This document shows, in pieces, positions 10,071-19,728 of a stretch of DNA of 64,000 nucleotides. The notes under the pieces were generated by a model, which did not search any database, was not told the DNA's origin, and saw only the letters and a list, made by a program, of their open reading frames with translations. The DNA is from Streptomyces sp. CMB-StM0423 (lineage in GTDB: Bacteria > Actinomycetota > Actinomycetes > Streptomycetales > Streptomycetaceae): assembly GCF_002847285.1 (NCBI RefSeq), contig NZ_CP025407.1, forward strand, positions 3,288,501-3,352,500, written 5' to 3'. Every line of letters begins with the position of its first letter. Positions within the stretch are counted from its first letter, which is position 1. The translations under genes and the position numbers were made by a program.

Positions 10071-11294
10071 ATGTCCGAGCACAGCCCGCTCGACGTTCCT
10101 GAAGGCGATCCCTTCGGGCCGCACAACCTTCCGTACGGTGTCTTCTCCACGCCCGACGGCACGAACCCCCGAGTGGGCGTGCGCTACGGCGATTACGTCC
10201 TGGACACCGCCGCCGTCGCGGCGGCCCTCGGCTCCCCGCACACCGCGCTGCTCGCCGCCCGGACGCTGGCGCCGCTGATGGCCGCGGGCCGGCCGGTGTG
10301 GCAGGCCGTACGGGCCGGGGTGACCGGCTGGCTGACCGACCCGGCACACCGCGCCGCCGTCGGGCCGCACCTGCACGAGGTGGACCGCGTCGTGCTGCAC
10401 ATGCCCTTCGAGGTCGGCGACTACGTCGACTTCTACTCCAGCGAGCACCACGCCGCCAACGTCGGCCGCATCTTCCGCCCCGGCGAGGAGCCGCTGACGC
10501 CCAACTGGAAGCACCTGCCCATCGGCTACCACGGCAGGTCCGGCACGATCGTCCCCACCGGCACGCCCGTCGTACGCCCCGCCGGCCAGCGCAAACGCGC
10601 CGCCGACGACCCGGCCGTCGGCCCCGGGTTCGGACCCAGCATCCGCCTCGACATCGAAGCCGAAGTCGGCTTCGTCATCGGCGTACCGTCGCGGATGGGC
10701 ACGCCCGTGCCCCGTACCGCCTTCCGCGACCACGTCTTCGGCGTCTGCCTGGTCAACGACTGGTCCGCGCGCGACGTCCAGCCGTGGGAGCAGCGCCCCC
10801 TCGGCCCGCACCAGGCCAAGTCCTTCGCCACGTCCATCGGCACCTGGATCACCCCCCTCGACGCCCTCGAAGCCGCCCGCGTCGCCCCGCCGGAGCGCAC
10901 GCACCCGCTGCTGCCCTACCTCGACGACACCGGCCCCGACGACACCGGCAACGGCTACGACCTGCGGCTTGAGGTACGGATCAACGGCGAGACGGTCTCC
11001 CGCCCGCCGTTCGCCGCCATGTACTGGACCGCGGCGCAGCAGTTGGCCCACATGACCGTCAACGGCGCCTCCGTACGCACCGGCGACCTCTACGCCTCCG
11101 GCACCGTCAGCGGTCCCGAACCCGATCAGGTGGGCTCGCTGCTGGAGCTGACGAAGGGCAAGGGCCCGTGGCTGGAGGACGGGGACACCGTCGCCATCGA
11201 CGGCTGGGCCCCGGGACCGAACGGCGTGCGGATCGCCCTCGGCGGCGTCCACGGCCAGGTCAAGCCGACCGGCTGGACCCCGCCGCAGCGCTAG
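10071..11294 (+). CDS. fahA: Fumarylacetoacetase
   Basis: A 407-residue enzyme of normal FAH length, the last step of tyrosine/homogentisate degradation (fumarylacetoacetate to fumarate and acetoacetate). The small N-terminal domain is followed by the catalytic fold. DFYSSEHHAANVGRIFRP carries the Asp/His catalytic region, LDIEAEVGFVIG and VNDWSARDVQPWE supply Ca2+/Mg2+ ligands. ATG 10071 has an AGGA ribosome site and begins at the usual N-terminus. A strong bidirectional terminator separates it from nuoN. Confidence 0.93.
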   Translation: MSEHSPLDVPEGDPFGPHNLPYGVFSTPDGTNPRVGVRYGDYVLDTAAVAAALGSPHTALLAARTLAPLMAAGRPVWQAVRAGVTGWLTDPAHRAAVGPHLHEVDRVVLHMPFEVGDYVDFYSSEHHAANVGRIFRPGEEPLTPNWKHLPIGYHGRSGTIVPTGTPVVRPAGQRKRAADDPAVGPGFGPSIRLDIEAEVGFVIGVPSRMGTPVPRTAFRDHVFGVCLVNDWSARDVQPWEQRPLGPHQAKSFATSIGTWITPLDALEAARVAPPERTHPLLPYLDDTGPDDTGNGYDLRLEVRINGETVSRPPFAAMYWTAAQQLAHMTVNGASVRTGDLYASGTVSGPEPDQVGSLLELTKGKGPWLEDGDTVAIDGWAPGPNGVRIALGGVHGQVKPTGWTPPQR

Positions 11295-11299
11295 AGCCG

Positions 11300-11338
11300 G
11301 CTGCGGGGTCCGGGGGCGCCGCCCCCGGACCCCGCAGC
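11300..11338. terminator. Strong bidirectional hairpin between fahA and nuoN
   Basis: Perfect 18-bp stem (11300-11317 and 11321-11338) with a 3-base loop, directly abutting the nuoN stop. It would end both the fahA transcript and the nuo operon. Confidence 0.85.
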
Positions 11339-12982
11339 TCAGCGGACGAACACCCCCGCGTTCCCGGCCAGATCCAGGAAGTACTGCGGCGCCACGCCCA
11401 GTACCAGCGTCGCGGCCAGGCCGACGGCGATGGCGGTGACGGTGAAGGCGCTCGGCACGGTCACCGCGGGGCCCTCGGGACGCGGCTCGCTGAAGAACAT
11501 CAGCACGATGACGCGGACGTAGAAGAACGCGGCGATGGCCGAGGCGATGACGCCGACGACGACCAGCGGCGTCGCGCCGCCGTCCGCCGCCGCCTTGAAC
11601 ACCGCGAACTTCCCGGCGAAGCCGCTGGTCAGCGGGATGCCCGCCATCGCCAGCAGGAACACCGCGAAGACCGCCGCGACCAGCGGCGAACGCCGGCCGA
11701 GACCCGCCCACTTGGACAGGTGCGTCGCCTCGCCGCCCGCGTCCCGCACCAGCGTGACGACGGCGAACGCGCCGAGCGTCACGAAGGCGTACGCGGCCAG
11801 GTAGAACAGCACCGAGGAGATGCCCTCCTCGTTGGCCGCGGTGACACCCGCGAGGATGAACCCCGCGTGCGCGATGGACGAGTACGCCAGCAGTCGCTTC
11901 ACGTCGGTCTGGGTGATCGCGAGGATCGCGCCGATGACCATCGTGAGGATCGCGACGCCCCACATCACCGGCCGCCAGTCCCACTTCATCCCCGGCAGCA
12001 CGACGTACAGCAGCCGCAGCAGCGCGCCGAACGCGGCGACCTTGGTGGCCGCGGCCATGAAGCCGGTGACGGGGGTGGGGGCGCCCTGGTAGACGTCCGG
12101 GGTCCACATGTGGAACGGCACGGCGCCGACCTTGAAGAGCAGGCCGAGCAGCACCATCGCGCCGCCGATGAGCAGCAGCGCGTCGTTGCCCATGGTGTCG
12201 GCGAGCGCCGGGGTCATCTTCTGCGGGTTGCCCGCGACGACGTCGGCGATCTCGGCGTAGCGCACGCTGCCCGCGTAGCCGTAGAGGAGCGCGACGCCGA
12301 AGAGCAGGAACGCCGACGAGAAGGCGCCCAGCAGGAAGTACTTCACCGCCGCCTCCTGCGACATCAGCCGCTTGCGGCGGGCGACGGCGCAGAGCAGGTA
12401 CAGCGGCAGGGAGAAGACCTCCAGCGCGATGAAGAGCGTCAGCAGGTCGTTCGCGGCCGGGAAGATGAGCATGCCGCCGGTCGCGAAGAGCAGCAGCGGG
12501 AACACCTCGGTGGTGGTGAACCCCGCCTTGACCGCGGCCTGTTCCGCCTTGCCGCCGGGTACGGCGGCGGCCTCGGCGGCGAAGGAGTCGACCCGGTTGC
12601 CGTGCGCGACCGGGTCCAGCCGGCGCTCGGCGAAGGTGAACACCCCGAGCACGCCGACCAGCAGGATGACGCCCTGGAGGAACAGCGTCGGGCCGTCGAT
12701 GGCCAGAGCGCCCATCGCGGCGGTCTGCGCCTCGTCCGTGCCCTTGCCGGTGGCGGCCAGGGCGACGACGGCGCCGAACGCGCCGGCCATCGCGAGGGTC
12801 GCGAGCCCGACCTGGACGGCGTACCGGTGCCGCCGGGGCAGGAACGCCTCGATGGCGATGCCCAGCACGGCCGCGCCGATGACGATCAGCGTGGGCGCCA
12901 GCAGGTCGTACTCGATGTGCGGTGCCTTGATCTTGTCGACACCGTCCTGCGCCATCCACAGGCTGTGGACACCCCTACTCAT
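11339..12982 (-). CDS. nuoN: NADH-quinone oxidoreductase subunit N
   Basis: A 547-residue antiporter-like membrane subunit of complex I, one of the proton-pumping channels. It has about 14 helices with the Lys/Glu-containing motifs of the Mrp-type family (for example MKWDWRP, TDVKRLLAYSSIAHAGF). The ATG is preceded by GGAGG and overlaps the end of nuoM by 8 bp. It is the last gene of the nuo operon. Confidence 0.96.
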   Translation of the reverse strand: MSRGVHSLWMAQDGVDKIKAPHIEYDLLAPTLIVIGAAVLGIAIEAFLPRRHRYAVQVGLATLAMAGAFGAVVALAATGKGTDEAQTAAMGALAIDGPTLFLQGVILLVGVLGVFTFAERRLDPVAHGNRVDSFAAEAAAVPGGKAEQAAVKAGFTTTEVFPLLLFATGGMLIFPAANDLLTLFIALEVFSLPLYLLCAVARRKRLMSQEAAVKYFLLGAFSSAFLLFGVALLYGYAGSVRYAEIADVVAGNPQKMTPALADTMGNDALLLIGGAMVLLGLLFKVGAVPFHMWTPDVYQGAPTPVTGFMAAATKVAAFGALLRLLYVVLPGMKWDWRPVMWGVAILTMVIGAILAITQTDVKRLLAYSSIAHAGFILAGVTAANEEGISSVLFYLAAYAFVTLGAFAVVTLVRDAGGEATHLSKWAGLGRRSPLVAAVFAVFLLAMAGIPLTSGFAGKFAVFKAAADGGATPLVVVGVIASAIAAFFYVRVIVLMFFSEPRPEGPAVTVPSAFTVTAIAVGLAATLVLGVAPQYFLDLAGNAGVFVR

Positions 12983-14585
12983 GCGTGGCCTCCACAGGGT
13001 TCACATCGGGCTCCGGGTCGGACTTCTGCACGTCGGACATGGTGTGCTCGACGGCCGGGTTGACAATCTCGGTGAGCGGCTTCGGGTACACGCCGAGGCC
13101 GATGAGCAGCGCGATCAGCGGCGCGACCACCAGCACCTCGCGCACCCGCAGGTCGGGCAGCTTCGCGACCTTCTCCGTGACCGGCCCCGTCATCGTCCGC
13201 TGGTACAGCACGAGGACGTAGATCGCGGCCAGCACGATGCCCACGGTGGCGATGATGCCGATCGCCGGGTAGCGGCTGAACGTGCCCACCAGCACCAGGA
13301 ACTCGCTGACGAACGGCGCGAGCCCCGGCAGCGACAGCGTGGCCATGCCGCCGATCAGGAAGGTGCCGGCCAGCACCGGTGCCACCTTCTGCACGCCGCC
13401 GTAGTCGGCGATGAGCCGCGAGCCGCGGCGGGTGATGAGGAACCCGGCCACCAGCATCAGGACGGCGGTGGAGATGCCGTGGTTGACCATGTACAGCGTC
13501 GCCCCGGCCTGGCCCTGGCTGGTCATCACGAAGATGCCCAGCACGATGAAGCCGAAGTGGGAGATCGAGGCGTACGCGATCAGCCGCTTGATGTCCCGCT
13601 GCCCGATTGCGAGCAGCGCACCGTAGAGGATGCTCACCAGCGCGAGCACCAGCACCACCGGCGTCGCCCAGTCGCTCGCCTCGGGGAAGAGCCCGAGGCA
13701 GAAGCGGAGCATGGCGAACGTGCCGACCTTGTCGACCACCGCGGTGATGAGCACGGCGACCGGCGGGGTGGACTCGCCCATGGCGTTGGGCAGCCAGGTG
13801 TGCAGCGGCCACAGCGGCGCCTTCACCGCGAAGGCGAAGAAGAAGCCGAGGAAGAGCAGCCGCTCGGTGTTCGTCGAGATGTCCAGGTCGCCGTTGGCGC
13901 GCGCCTGGAGGATCTCCTGGAGCGAGAACGTGCCGGAACCGAGCTGGTCGTTGGTGACGACGAAGAGGCCGATGACCGCGGCCAGCATGATCAGGCCGCC
14001 GGCCAGGTTGTACAGCAGGAACTTCACGGCCGCGTACGAGCGCTGCCGCGCCGCCTCTTCCTCGCCGTGTTCGTGCGCCTTGTCCCCGAAGCCGCCGATG
14101 AGGAAGTACATCGGGATGAGCATGGCTTCGAAGAAGATGTAGAAGAGGAAGACGTCCGTGGCCAGGAAGCTGACGATCACCATCGCCTCGACGGCCAGGA
14201 TCAGCGCGAAGAAGCCCTGGGTGGGGCGCCAGCGGGAACTCTTGGTCTCGACGGGGTCCGCGTCGTGCCAGCCCGCGAGGATGACGAACGGGATCAGCAG
14301 CGCGGTCAGCGCCACCAGCGCGACGGCGATGCCGTCGACACCCAGCTCGTATCTCACCCCGAAGTCGGCGATCCACGCCCGCGACTCGGTGAGCTGGAAG
14401 CGGTCGCCGTCCGGGTCGTACCGGACCGCGATCACCGCGGCCAGCACCAGCGTCGCCAGCGACACGCCGAGCGCGAGCCACTTGGCCAGCTCGCGCTTGG
14501 CCGCGGGCACCGCGGCGGTGGCGATCGCGCCCACGGCCGGGACCGCCGCGGTGATCGTCAGCAGCGGGAAGGAAGAATCAGCCAT
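12975..14585 (-). CDS. nuoM: NADH-quinone oxidoreductase subunit M
   Basis: A 536-residue proton-pumping membrane subunit of complex I. The conserved EAMLIPMYFLIGGFG (with the transmembrane Glu) and QRDIKRLIAYASISHFGF segments are present. Four bases separate it from nuoL, and it overlaps nuoN. Confidence 0.96.
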   Translation of the reverse strand: MADSSFPLLTITAAVPAVGAIATAAVPAAKRELAKWLALGVSLATLVLAAVIAVRYDPDGDRFQLTESRAWIADFGVRYELGVDGIAVALVALTALLIPFVILAGWHDADPVETKSSRWRPTQGFFALILAVEAMVIVSFLATDVFLFYIFFEAMLIPMYFLIGGFGDKAHEHGEEEAARQRSYAAVKFLLYNLAGGLIMLAAVIGLFVVTNDQLGSGTFSLQEILQARANGDLDISTNTERLLFLGFFFAFAVKAPLWPLHTWLPNAMGESTPPVAVLITAVVDKVGTFAMLRFCLGLFPEASDWATPVVLVLALVSILYGALLAIGQRDIKRLIAYASISHFGFIVLGIFVMTSQGQAGATLYMVNHGISTAVLMLVAGFLITRRGSRLIADYGGVQKVAPVLAGTFLIGGMATLSLPGLAPFVSEFLVLVGTFSRYPAIGIIATVGIVLAAIYVLVLYQRTMTGPVTEKVAKLPDLRVREVLVVAPLIALLIGLGVYPKPLTEIVNPAVEHTMSDVQKSDPEPDVNPVEATHE

Positions 14586-14589
14586 GGGT

Positions 14590-16491
14590 TCAGACCGCCC
14601 TCATCAGCAGGGTGGCGGCGATGAGGACCACCGCGCCCCCGAACATCGAGACCGCGTAGCTGCGGACGTAGCCGTTCTGGACCCGCCGGGTCCTGGCGGA
14701 GAGGCCGCCGAACGCCGCCGCGGTTCCGTTGACGATGCCGTCGACCAGCTTGTGGTCCAGGTAGACCAGGCCGCGGGTCAGGTACTCGCCGGGCTTGACC
14801 AGCGCCACGTGGTTGAAGTCGTCCTGCAGCAGGTCGCGCCGGGCGGCGCGGGTGAGCAGGGAGCCGCGCGGTGCGGCGGCGGGGACCGGGCGACGGCCGT
14901 ACTGCAGCCAGGCCACCGCGACACCGAGGACCATGCAGGTGACAGTGGCGCCGGTGACGATGCCGACGCTCAGGCCGTCCGGCAGGTGCCCGTGCTCGAA
15001 GCCGGTGACCGGCTCCAGCCAGTGCACGAACCGCTCGCCGACGTCGAAGAACGCGCCCGCGCCGACCGAGCCGATCGCCAGCACGATCATCGGGATCGTC
15101 ATCGTCTTCGGCGACTCGTGCGGGTGCGGCTCGTTGCCGTGCGCGTCCGGCTCCCAGCGCTTCTCGCCGAAGAACGTCATGAGCATCACGCGCGTCATGT
15201 AGTACGCGGTGAGCGCCGCGCCCAGCAGCGCCGCGCCGCCCAGGATCCAGCCCTGCGTACCGCCCTTGGCGAACGCGGCCTCGATGATGAGGTCCTTGGA
15301 GAAGAAGCCCGACAGGCCCGGGAAACCGATTATGGCCAGATAGCCCAGGCCGAAGGTGACGAACGTGACCGGCATGTACTTCCTGAGGCCGCCGTACTTG
15401 CGCATGTCGACCTCGTCGTTCATGCCGTGCATGACGGAGCCCGCACCGAGGAAGAGCCCGGCCTTGAAGAAGCCGTGGGTCACCAGGTGCATGATCGCGA
15501 ACGCGTAGCCGATCGGGCCGAGCCCGGCGGCCAGGATCATGTAGCCGATCTGCGACATGGTCGAGCCGGCCAGCGCCTTCTTGATGTCGTCCTTCGCGCA
15601 ACCGACGATCGCACCGAAGAGGAGCGTGACCGCGCCGACGATCGTGACGACGAGCTGCGCGTCCGGTGCCGCGTCGAAGATCGCGCCGGAGCGGACGATC
15701 AGGTAGACGCCCGCGGTCACCATCGTGGCGGCGTGGATCAGCGCGGAGACCGGCGTGGGGCCCTCCATCGCGTCGCCCAGCCAGGACTGCAGCGGCACCT
15801 GCGCCGACTTGCCGCACGCCGCGAGCAGCAGCATCAGCCCGATGGCCGTCAGCTTGCCCTCGCTGGTCTCGCCGACCGAGTTCATCACCGGCTCGAACGC
15901 GAAGGTGCCGAAGGTGACGAACATGATCATGATCGCGATGGACAGGCCGACGTCGCCGACGCGGTTGACGATGAACGCCTTCTTCGCCGCCGTCGCCGCG
16001 CTCGGCTTGTGCTGCCAGAAGCCGATCAGCAGGTACGAGGCGAGGCCGACGCCCTCCCAGCCGACGTACAGCAGCAGGAAGTTGTCCGCGAGGACCAGCA
16101 GCAGCATCGCCGCGAGGAAGAGGTTCAGATAGCCGAAGAACTGGCGGCGGCGCTCGTCGTGCTCCATGTAGCCCACGGAGTACAGGTGGATGAGCGAGCC
16201 GACGCCGGTGATCAGCAGCACGAACGTCATCGAGAGCTGGTCGAGCTGGAACGCCGCTTCCGCCTGGAACCCCTCGACCGGAATCCAGGTGAAGAGGTGG
16301 CTGTGCAGCGCTCGCTCCTCGCCGTCCTTGCCGAGCATGTCGGCGAAGAGGACGAGGCCGAGGACGAAGGAGGTGAAGGACAGGCCCGTACCGAGCCAGT
16401 GGCCCGTACGATCCAGCCTCCGCCCGCCGCAGAGCAGCACCGCCGCGCCGAGCAGCGGCGCCGCGACGAGCAATCCGATGAGTGACTCCAC
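14590..16491 (-). CDS. nuoL: NADH-quinone oxidoreductase subunit L
   Basis: A 633-residue subunit, the distal antiporter-like channel with the long lateral amphipathic helix at the C-terminus. Conserved blocks include [18 protein letters not shown] and [19 protein letters not shown]. It uses a GTG start with an AAGGGG ribosome site. Confidence 0.96.
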   Translation of the reverse strand: MESLIGLLVAAPLLGAAVLLCGGRRLDRTGHWLGTGLSFTSFVLGLVLFADMLGKDGEERALHSHLFTWIPVEGFQAEAAFQLDQLSMTFVLLITGVGSLIHLYSVGYMEHDERRRQFFGYLNLFLAAMLLLVLADNFLLLYVGWEGVGLASYLLIGFWQHKPSAATAAKKAFIVNRVGDVGLSIAIMIMFVTFGTFAFEPVMNSVGETSEGKLTAIGLMLLLAACGKSAQVPLQSWLGDAMEGPTPVSALIHAATMVTAGVYLIVRSGAIFDAAPDAQLVVTIVGAVTLLFGAIVGCAKDDIKKALAGSTMSQIGYMILAAGLGPIGYAFAIMHLVTHGFFKAGLFLGAGSVMHGMNDEVDMRKYGGLRKYMPVTFVTFGLGYLAIIGFPGLSGFFSKDLIIEAAFAKGGTQGWILGGAALLGAALTAYYMTRVMLMTFFGEKRWEPDAHGNEPHPHESPKTMTIPMIVLAIGSVGAGAFFDVGERFVHWLEPVTGFEHGHLPDGLSVGIVTGATVTCMVLGVAVAWLQYGRRPVPAAAPRGSLLTRAARRDLLQDDFNHVALVKPGEYLTRGLVYLDHKLVDGIVNGTAAAFGGLSARTRRVQNGYVRSYAVSMFGGAVVLIAATLLMRAV

Positions 16492-16503
16492 TGGTGCGTC
16501 CCC

Positions 16504-16803
16504 TTACAGCTTCATCAAAGCGGCGTCGTCGACCGAGGCCGAGTGGCGGGAGCGGTAGAACGACACGATGATCGCCAGGCCGACCACGACCTCCGCGGCG
16601 GCGACGACCATGGTGAAGAACGCGACGATCTGGCCGTCGAGGTTCCCGTGCATCCGGGAGAACGTGACCAGCGCCAGGTTGCAGGCGTTCAGCATCAGCT
16701 CGATGCACATGAACACCACGATGGCGTTCCGCCTGATGAGCACCCCGGCCGCGCCGATGGTGAACAGCAGCGCGGAGAGATACAGGTAGTTGACCGGGTT
16801 CAC
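16504..16803 (-). CDS. nuoK: NADH-quinone oxidoreductase subunit K
   Basis: A 99-residue protein with three transmembrane helices and the conserved membrane glutamate in [14 protein letters not shown], part of the E-channel of complex I. Its ATG overlaps the nuoJ stop by 4 bp (ATGA). Confidence 0.96.
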   Translation of the reverse strand: MNPVNYLYLSALLFTIGAAGVLIRRNAIVVFMCIELMLNACNLALVTFSRMHGNLDGQIVAFFTMVVAAAEVVVGLAIIVSFYRSRHSASVDDAALMKL

Positions 16804-17684
16804 TCGCCCTCTCCCTTTCCGGCCTTACCGCCGGCGTTCGCGCCGACGGAGCCGTCCCCGTCGTCGTCGCCGGTGTCCGGTTCCAGGGCCTTGCCCTGGT
16901 AGTCGGCGGTGCGCTGCTCTATGGCGGCGAGATCCGCCAGCGCCTGCGCGGAGACGTCCCGGATCTGGCCGCGGTCGCGCAGCGTGCGGTTGACGGTCAG
17001 CTCGGACGGCGTGCCGTCGGGCAGCAGGCCCGGGAGGTCCACCGCGTTGTGGCGGGCGTAGACGCCCGGCGCGGGCATCGGCGGCACCTGGACGCCGTCG
17101 CGTACGCGCTGCGCGGCCTGCTCGCGCTGGGTCGGGGTGGGCTCGGTCTTCTCGCGGTGGGTGAGGACCATGCCCGCCACCGCGGCGGTGATCAGCAGCG
17201 CGCCGGTCAGCTCGAAGGCGAAGACGAAGTCGCGGAAGATCAGCGCCGCCAGACCGTGGACGTTGCCGCCGGAGTTGGCGTCCTCCAGGCCCTCGAAGGT
17301 GTTGAGGCTCGCGTTGCCGATGCCGGCGATCAGCAGGATGCCGAAGCCGATGCCGCAGAGCATCGCCAGCCAGCGCTGGCCCTTGATGGTCTCCTTCAGC
17401 GAGTCCGCCGCGCTGATGCCGACGAGCATCAGCACGAAGAGGAAGAGCATCATGACCGCGCCGGTGTAGACGACGATCTGCACGACGCCGAGGAAGTAGG
17501 CGCCGTTGGCGAGGTAGAAGACCGCCAGGATCACCATCGTCCCGGCGAGGCAGAGCGCCGAGTGCACCGCCTTCTTCATCAGCACGGTGCCCAGCGCACC
17601 GGCGACGGCGAAGACGGCCAGCACCCAGAACTGGGTCGCCTCCCCGGTGGACGTGGTGTAGCCGGCCTGGGCGAGGGCATTCAT
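16800..17684 (-). CDS. nuoJ: NADH-quinone oxidoreductase subunit J with long C-terminal tail
   Basis: A 294-residue protein. The first ~180 residues are the five-helix NuoJ core ([19 protein letters not shown] is the conserved helix). A hydrophilic tail of over 100 residues follows, ending in an acidic Gly-rich stretch, as in other streptomycete NuoJ proteins. The start at 17684 overlaps the nuoI stop (ATGA). Confidence 0.95.
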   Translation of the reverse strand: MNALAQAGYTTSTGEATQFWVLAVFAVAGALGTVLMKKAVHSALCLAGTMVILAVFYLANGAYFLGVVQIVVYTGAVMMLFLFVLMLVGISAADSLKETIKGQRWLAMLCGIGFGILLIAGIGNASLNTFEGLEDANSGGNVHGLAALIFRDFVFAFELTGALLITAAVAGMVLTHREKTEPTPTQREQAAQRVRDGVQVPPMPAPGVYARHNAVDLPGLLPDGTPSELTVNRTLRDRGQIRDVSAQALADLAAIEQRTADYQGKALEPDTGDDDGDGSVGANAGGKAGKGEGE

Positions 17685-18289
17685 GCCTGGGCTCCTTCGG
17701 AGTGCGGCTCCGGTGCCGACTCGCCCTTGCTGACGGCGACCTGGCGCTCCGTGCCGGCGGCGGCCTCGGTGACGAGGCCGCTGTAGTAGTCCTTCTCCGT
17801 CATCCCCGGGTAGATGGCGTGCGGCGAGTCGACCATGCCCTCCTGGAGACCGGCGAGCAGCTCGTCCTTGGTGTAGATGAGGGACTCGCGGCTGCGGTCG
17901 GCCAGTTCGTACTCGTTGGTCATGGTCAGCGCCCGGGTGGGGCACGCCTCGACGCACAGCCCGCACAGGATGCAGCGCAGGTAGTTGATCTGGTAGACGC
18001 GGCCGTAGCGCTCACCGGGCGAGTAGCGCTCCTCTTCGGTGTTGTCCGCGCCCTCGACGTAGATCGCGTCCGCCGGACAGGCCCACGCGCACAGCTCGCA
18101 GCCGATGCACTTCTCCAGCCCGTCCGGGTGCCGGTTGAGCTGGTGGCGGCCGTGGAAGCGGGGCGCCGTCGGCTTCTTGTACTCGGGGTACTGCTCGGTC
18201 AGCCGCTTCTTGAACATGGCCTTGAAGGTCACGCCGAAGCCGGCCACCGGGTTGACGAACCCCTGCTTGTCCTTCTTCTCGTCAGCCAT
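17681..18289 (-). CDS. nuoI: NADH-quinone oxidoreductase subunit I
   Basis: A 202-residue ferredoxin-like subunit with two classic [4Fe-4S] motifs, [12 protein letters not shown] and [12 protein letters not shown], carrying the N6a and N6b clusters in the peripheral arm. Its start overlaps the end of nuoH by 8 bp. Confidence 0.96.
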   Translation of the reverse strand: MADEKKDKQGFVNPVAGFGVTFKAMFKKRLTEQYPEYKKPTAPRFHGRHQLNRHPDGLEKCIGCELCAWACPADAIYVEGADNTEEERYSPGERYGRVYQINYLRCILCGLCVEACPTRALTMTNEYELADRSRESLIYTKDELLAGLQEGMVDSPHAIYPGMTEKDYYSGLVTEAAAGTERQVAVSKGESAPEPHSEGAQA

Positions 18290-19664
18290 TGTCGGCCTCC
18301 TCAGTGTCGCCTCCGGGACCGTTCGTGCCCACCAGCTCGCGCTCGCGGCGCGAGGGACGGCGGGGCACGGGCGGGAGGGTCTGACCGGGCAGCGGCGGTA
18401 CGGGGTAGCCGCCCGCCATCGGGTCGAACTCCGGCGTGGGCTTGGCCGCCTCGCGGGCCGCCTCCTCCTTGTCCTTGCGGTCGCGGAAGATGTCCACGAC
18501 GAAGGACAGCAGCAGGATCACCAGCAGCCCGCCGGCGATGTAGAGCACGATCTCGGTGAAGTCCACGTCCTCGTTGCGCAGCGCCCGGACGGTGGCGACC
18601 AGCATCAGCCAGACCATGGAGACCGGGATGAGGACCTTCCAGCCCAGCTTCATGAACTGGTCGTAGCGCACCCGTGGGAGCGTGCCGCGCAGCCAGACGA
18701 AGACGAACAGGAGGACGAGGACCTTGCCGATGAACCAGAGCATCGGCCACCAGCCGGTGTTGGCGCCCTCCCAGACGGTGCTGATCGGCGCGGGCGCGCG
18801 CCAGCCGCCGAGGAAGAGCGTGACGGCCACGGCCGACAGCGTCACCATGTGCACGTACTCGGAGAGCATGAACATCGCGAACTTGATCGACGAGTACTCG
18901 GTGGAGTACCCCGCGACCAGGTCGCCCTCGGACTCCGGCATGTCGAACGGCAGCCGGTGCGCCTCGCCGACCATCGCGATGAGGTACACGATGAACGAGA
19001 CCGGCAGCAGCACCGCGAACCAGCGGTCGTCCTGCGCCGCGACGATCTCCGAGGTCGACAGCGACCCGGAGTAGAGGAACACGGCGGCGAACGACAGGCC
19101 CATCGCGACCTCGTACGAGATCACCTGGGCCGTCGCGCGGACGCCGCCGAGCAGCGGGTACGTCGAGTTGGACGCCCAGCCGGCGAGCACGACGCCGTAG
19201 GCGGCGATGGAGGCGGTGGCCAGCACGTACAGCATGGCGACCGGAAGGTCGGTGAGCTGCATCGCGGTGCGCTCGCCGAAGATCGACACCTGGTTGTCGG
19301 CCGGGCCGAAGGGGACGACCGCGATCGCCATGAAGGCGGGGATCACGGCGAGCAGCGGCGCCAGGATGTAGACGAACTTGTCGGCGCCCTTGACGATGAT
19401 GTCCTCTTTGAACATCAGCTTCACGCCGTCGGCGAGCGACTGCAGCAGGCCCCAGGGACCGTGCCGGTTCGGGCCGATGCGGAGCTGCATCCAGCCCAGG
19501 ACCTTGCGCTCGAAGACGATCGCCAGGAGGACCGTCAGCATCAGGAACGCGAAGCAGAAGACCGCCTTGAGGAGGATCAGCCACCAGGGGTCGCCCCCGA
19601 AGAAGCTGAGATCCTCCGCGGCGAGGACGCTCGCGCCCTGCGCCGCGGATGCGCTTGCGATCAC
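18282..19664 (-). CDS. nuoH: NADH-quinone oxidoreductase subunit H
   Basis: A 460-residue membrane subunit at the quinone-binding junction. The conserved [19 protein letters not shown] and the acidic [14 protein letters not shown] loop are present. A Pro-rich cytoplasmic C-terminal extension of about 60 residues is typical of actinobacteria. The GTG start has a GGAGG site 7 bases upstream. Confidence 0.96.
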   Translation of the reverse strand: MIASASAAQGASVLAAEDLSFFGGDPWWLILLKAVFCFAFLMLTVLLAIVFERKVLGWMQLRIGPNRHGPWGLLQSLADGVKLMFKEDIIVKGADKFVYILAPLLAVIPAFMAIAVVPFGPADNQVSIFGERTAMQLTDLPVAMLYVLATASIAAYGVVLAGWASNSTYPLLGGVRATAQVISYEVAMGLSFAAVFLYSGSLSTSEIVAAQDDRWFAVLLPVSFIVYLIAMVGEAHRLPFDMPESEGDLVAGYSTEYSSIKFAMFMLSEYVHMVTLSAVAVTLFLGGWRAPAPISTVWEGANTGWWPMLWFIGKVLVLLFVFVWLRGTLPRVRYDQFMKLGWKVLIPVSMVWLMLVATVRALRNEDVDFTEIVLYIAGGLLVILLLSFVVDIFRDRKDKEEAAREAAKPTPEFDPMAGGYPVPPLPGQTLPPVPRRPSRRERELVGTNGPGGDTEEADNG

Positions 19665-19728
19665 CGTCGTGCCTCCGTCATGTACGCATCTCCGCCGCGC
19701 GATCGCGCGCCGCGCTTCCGCATCGCAC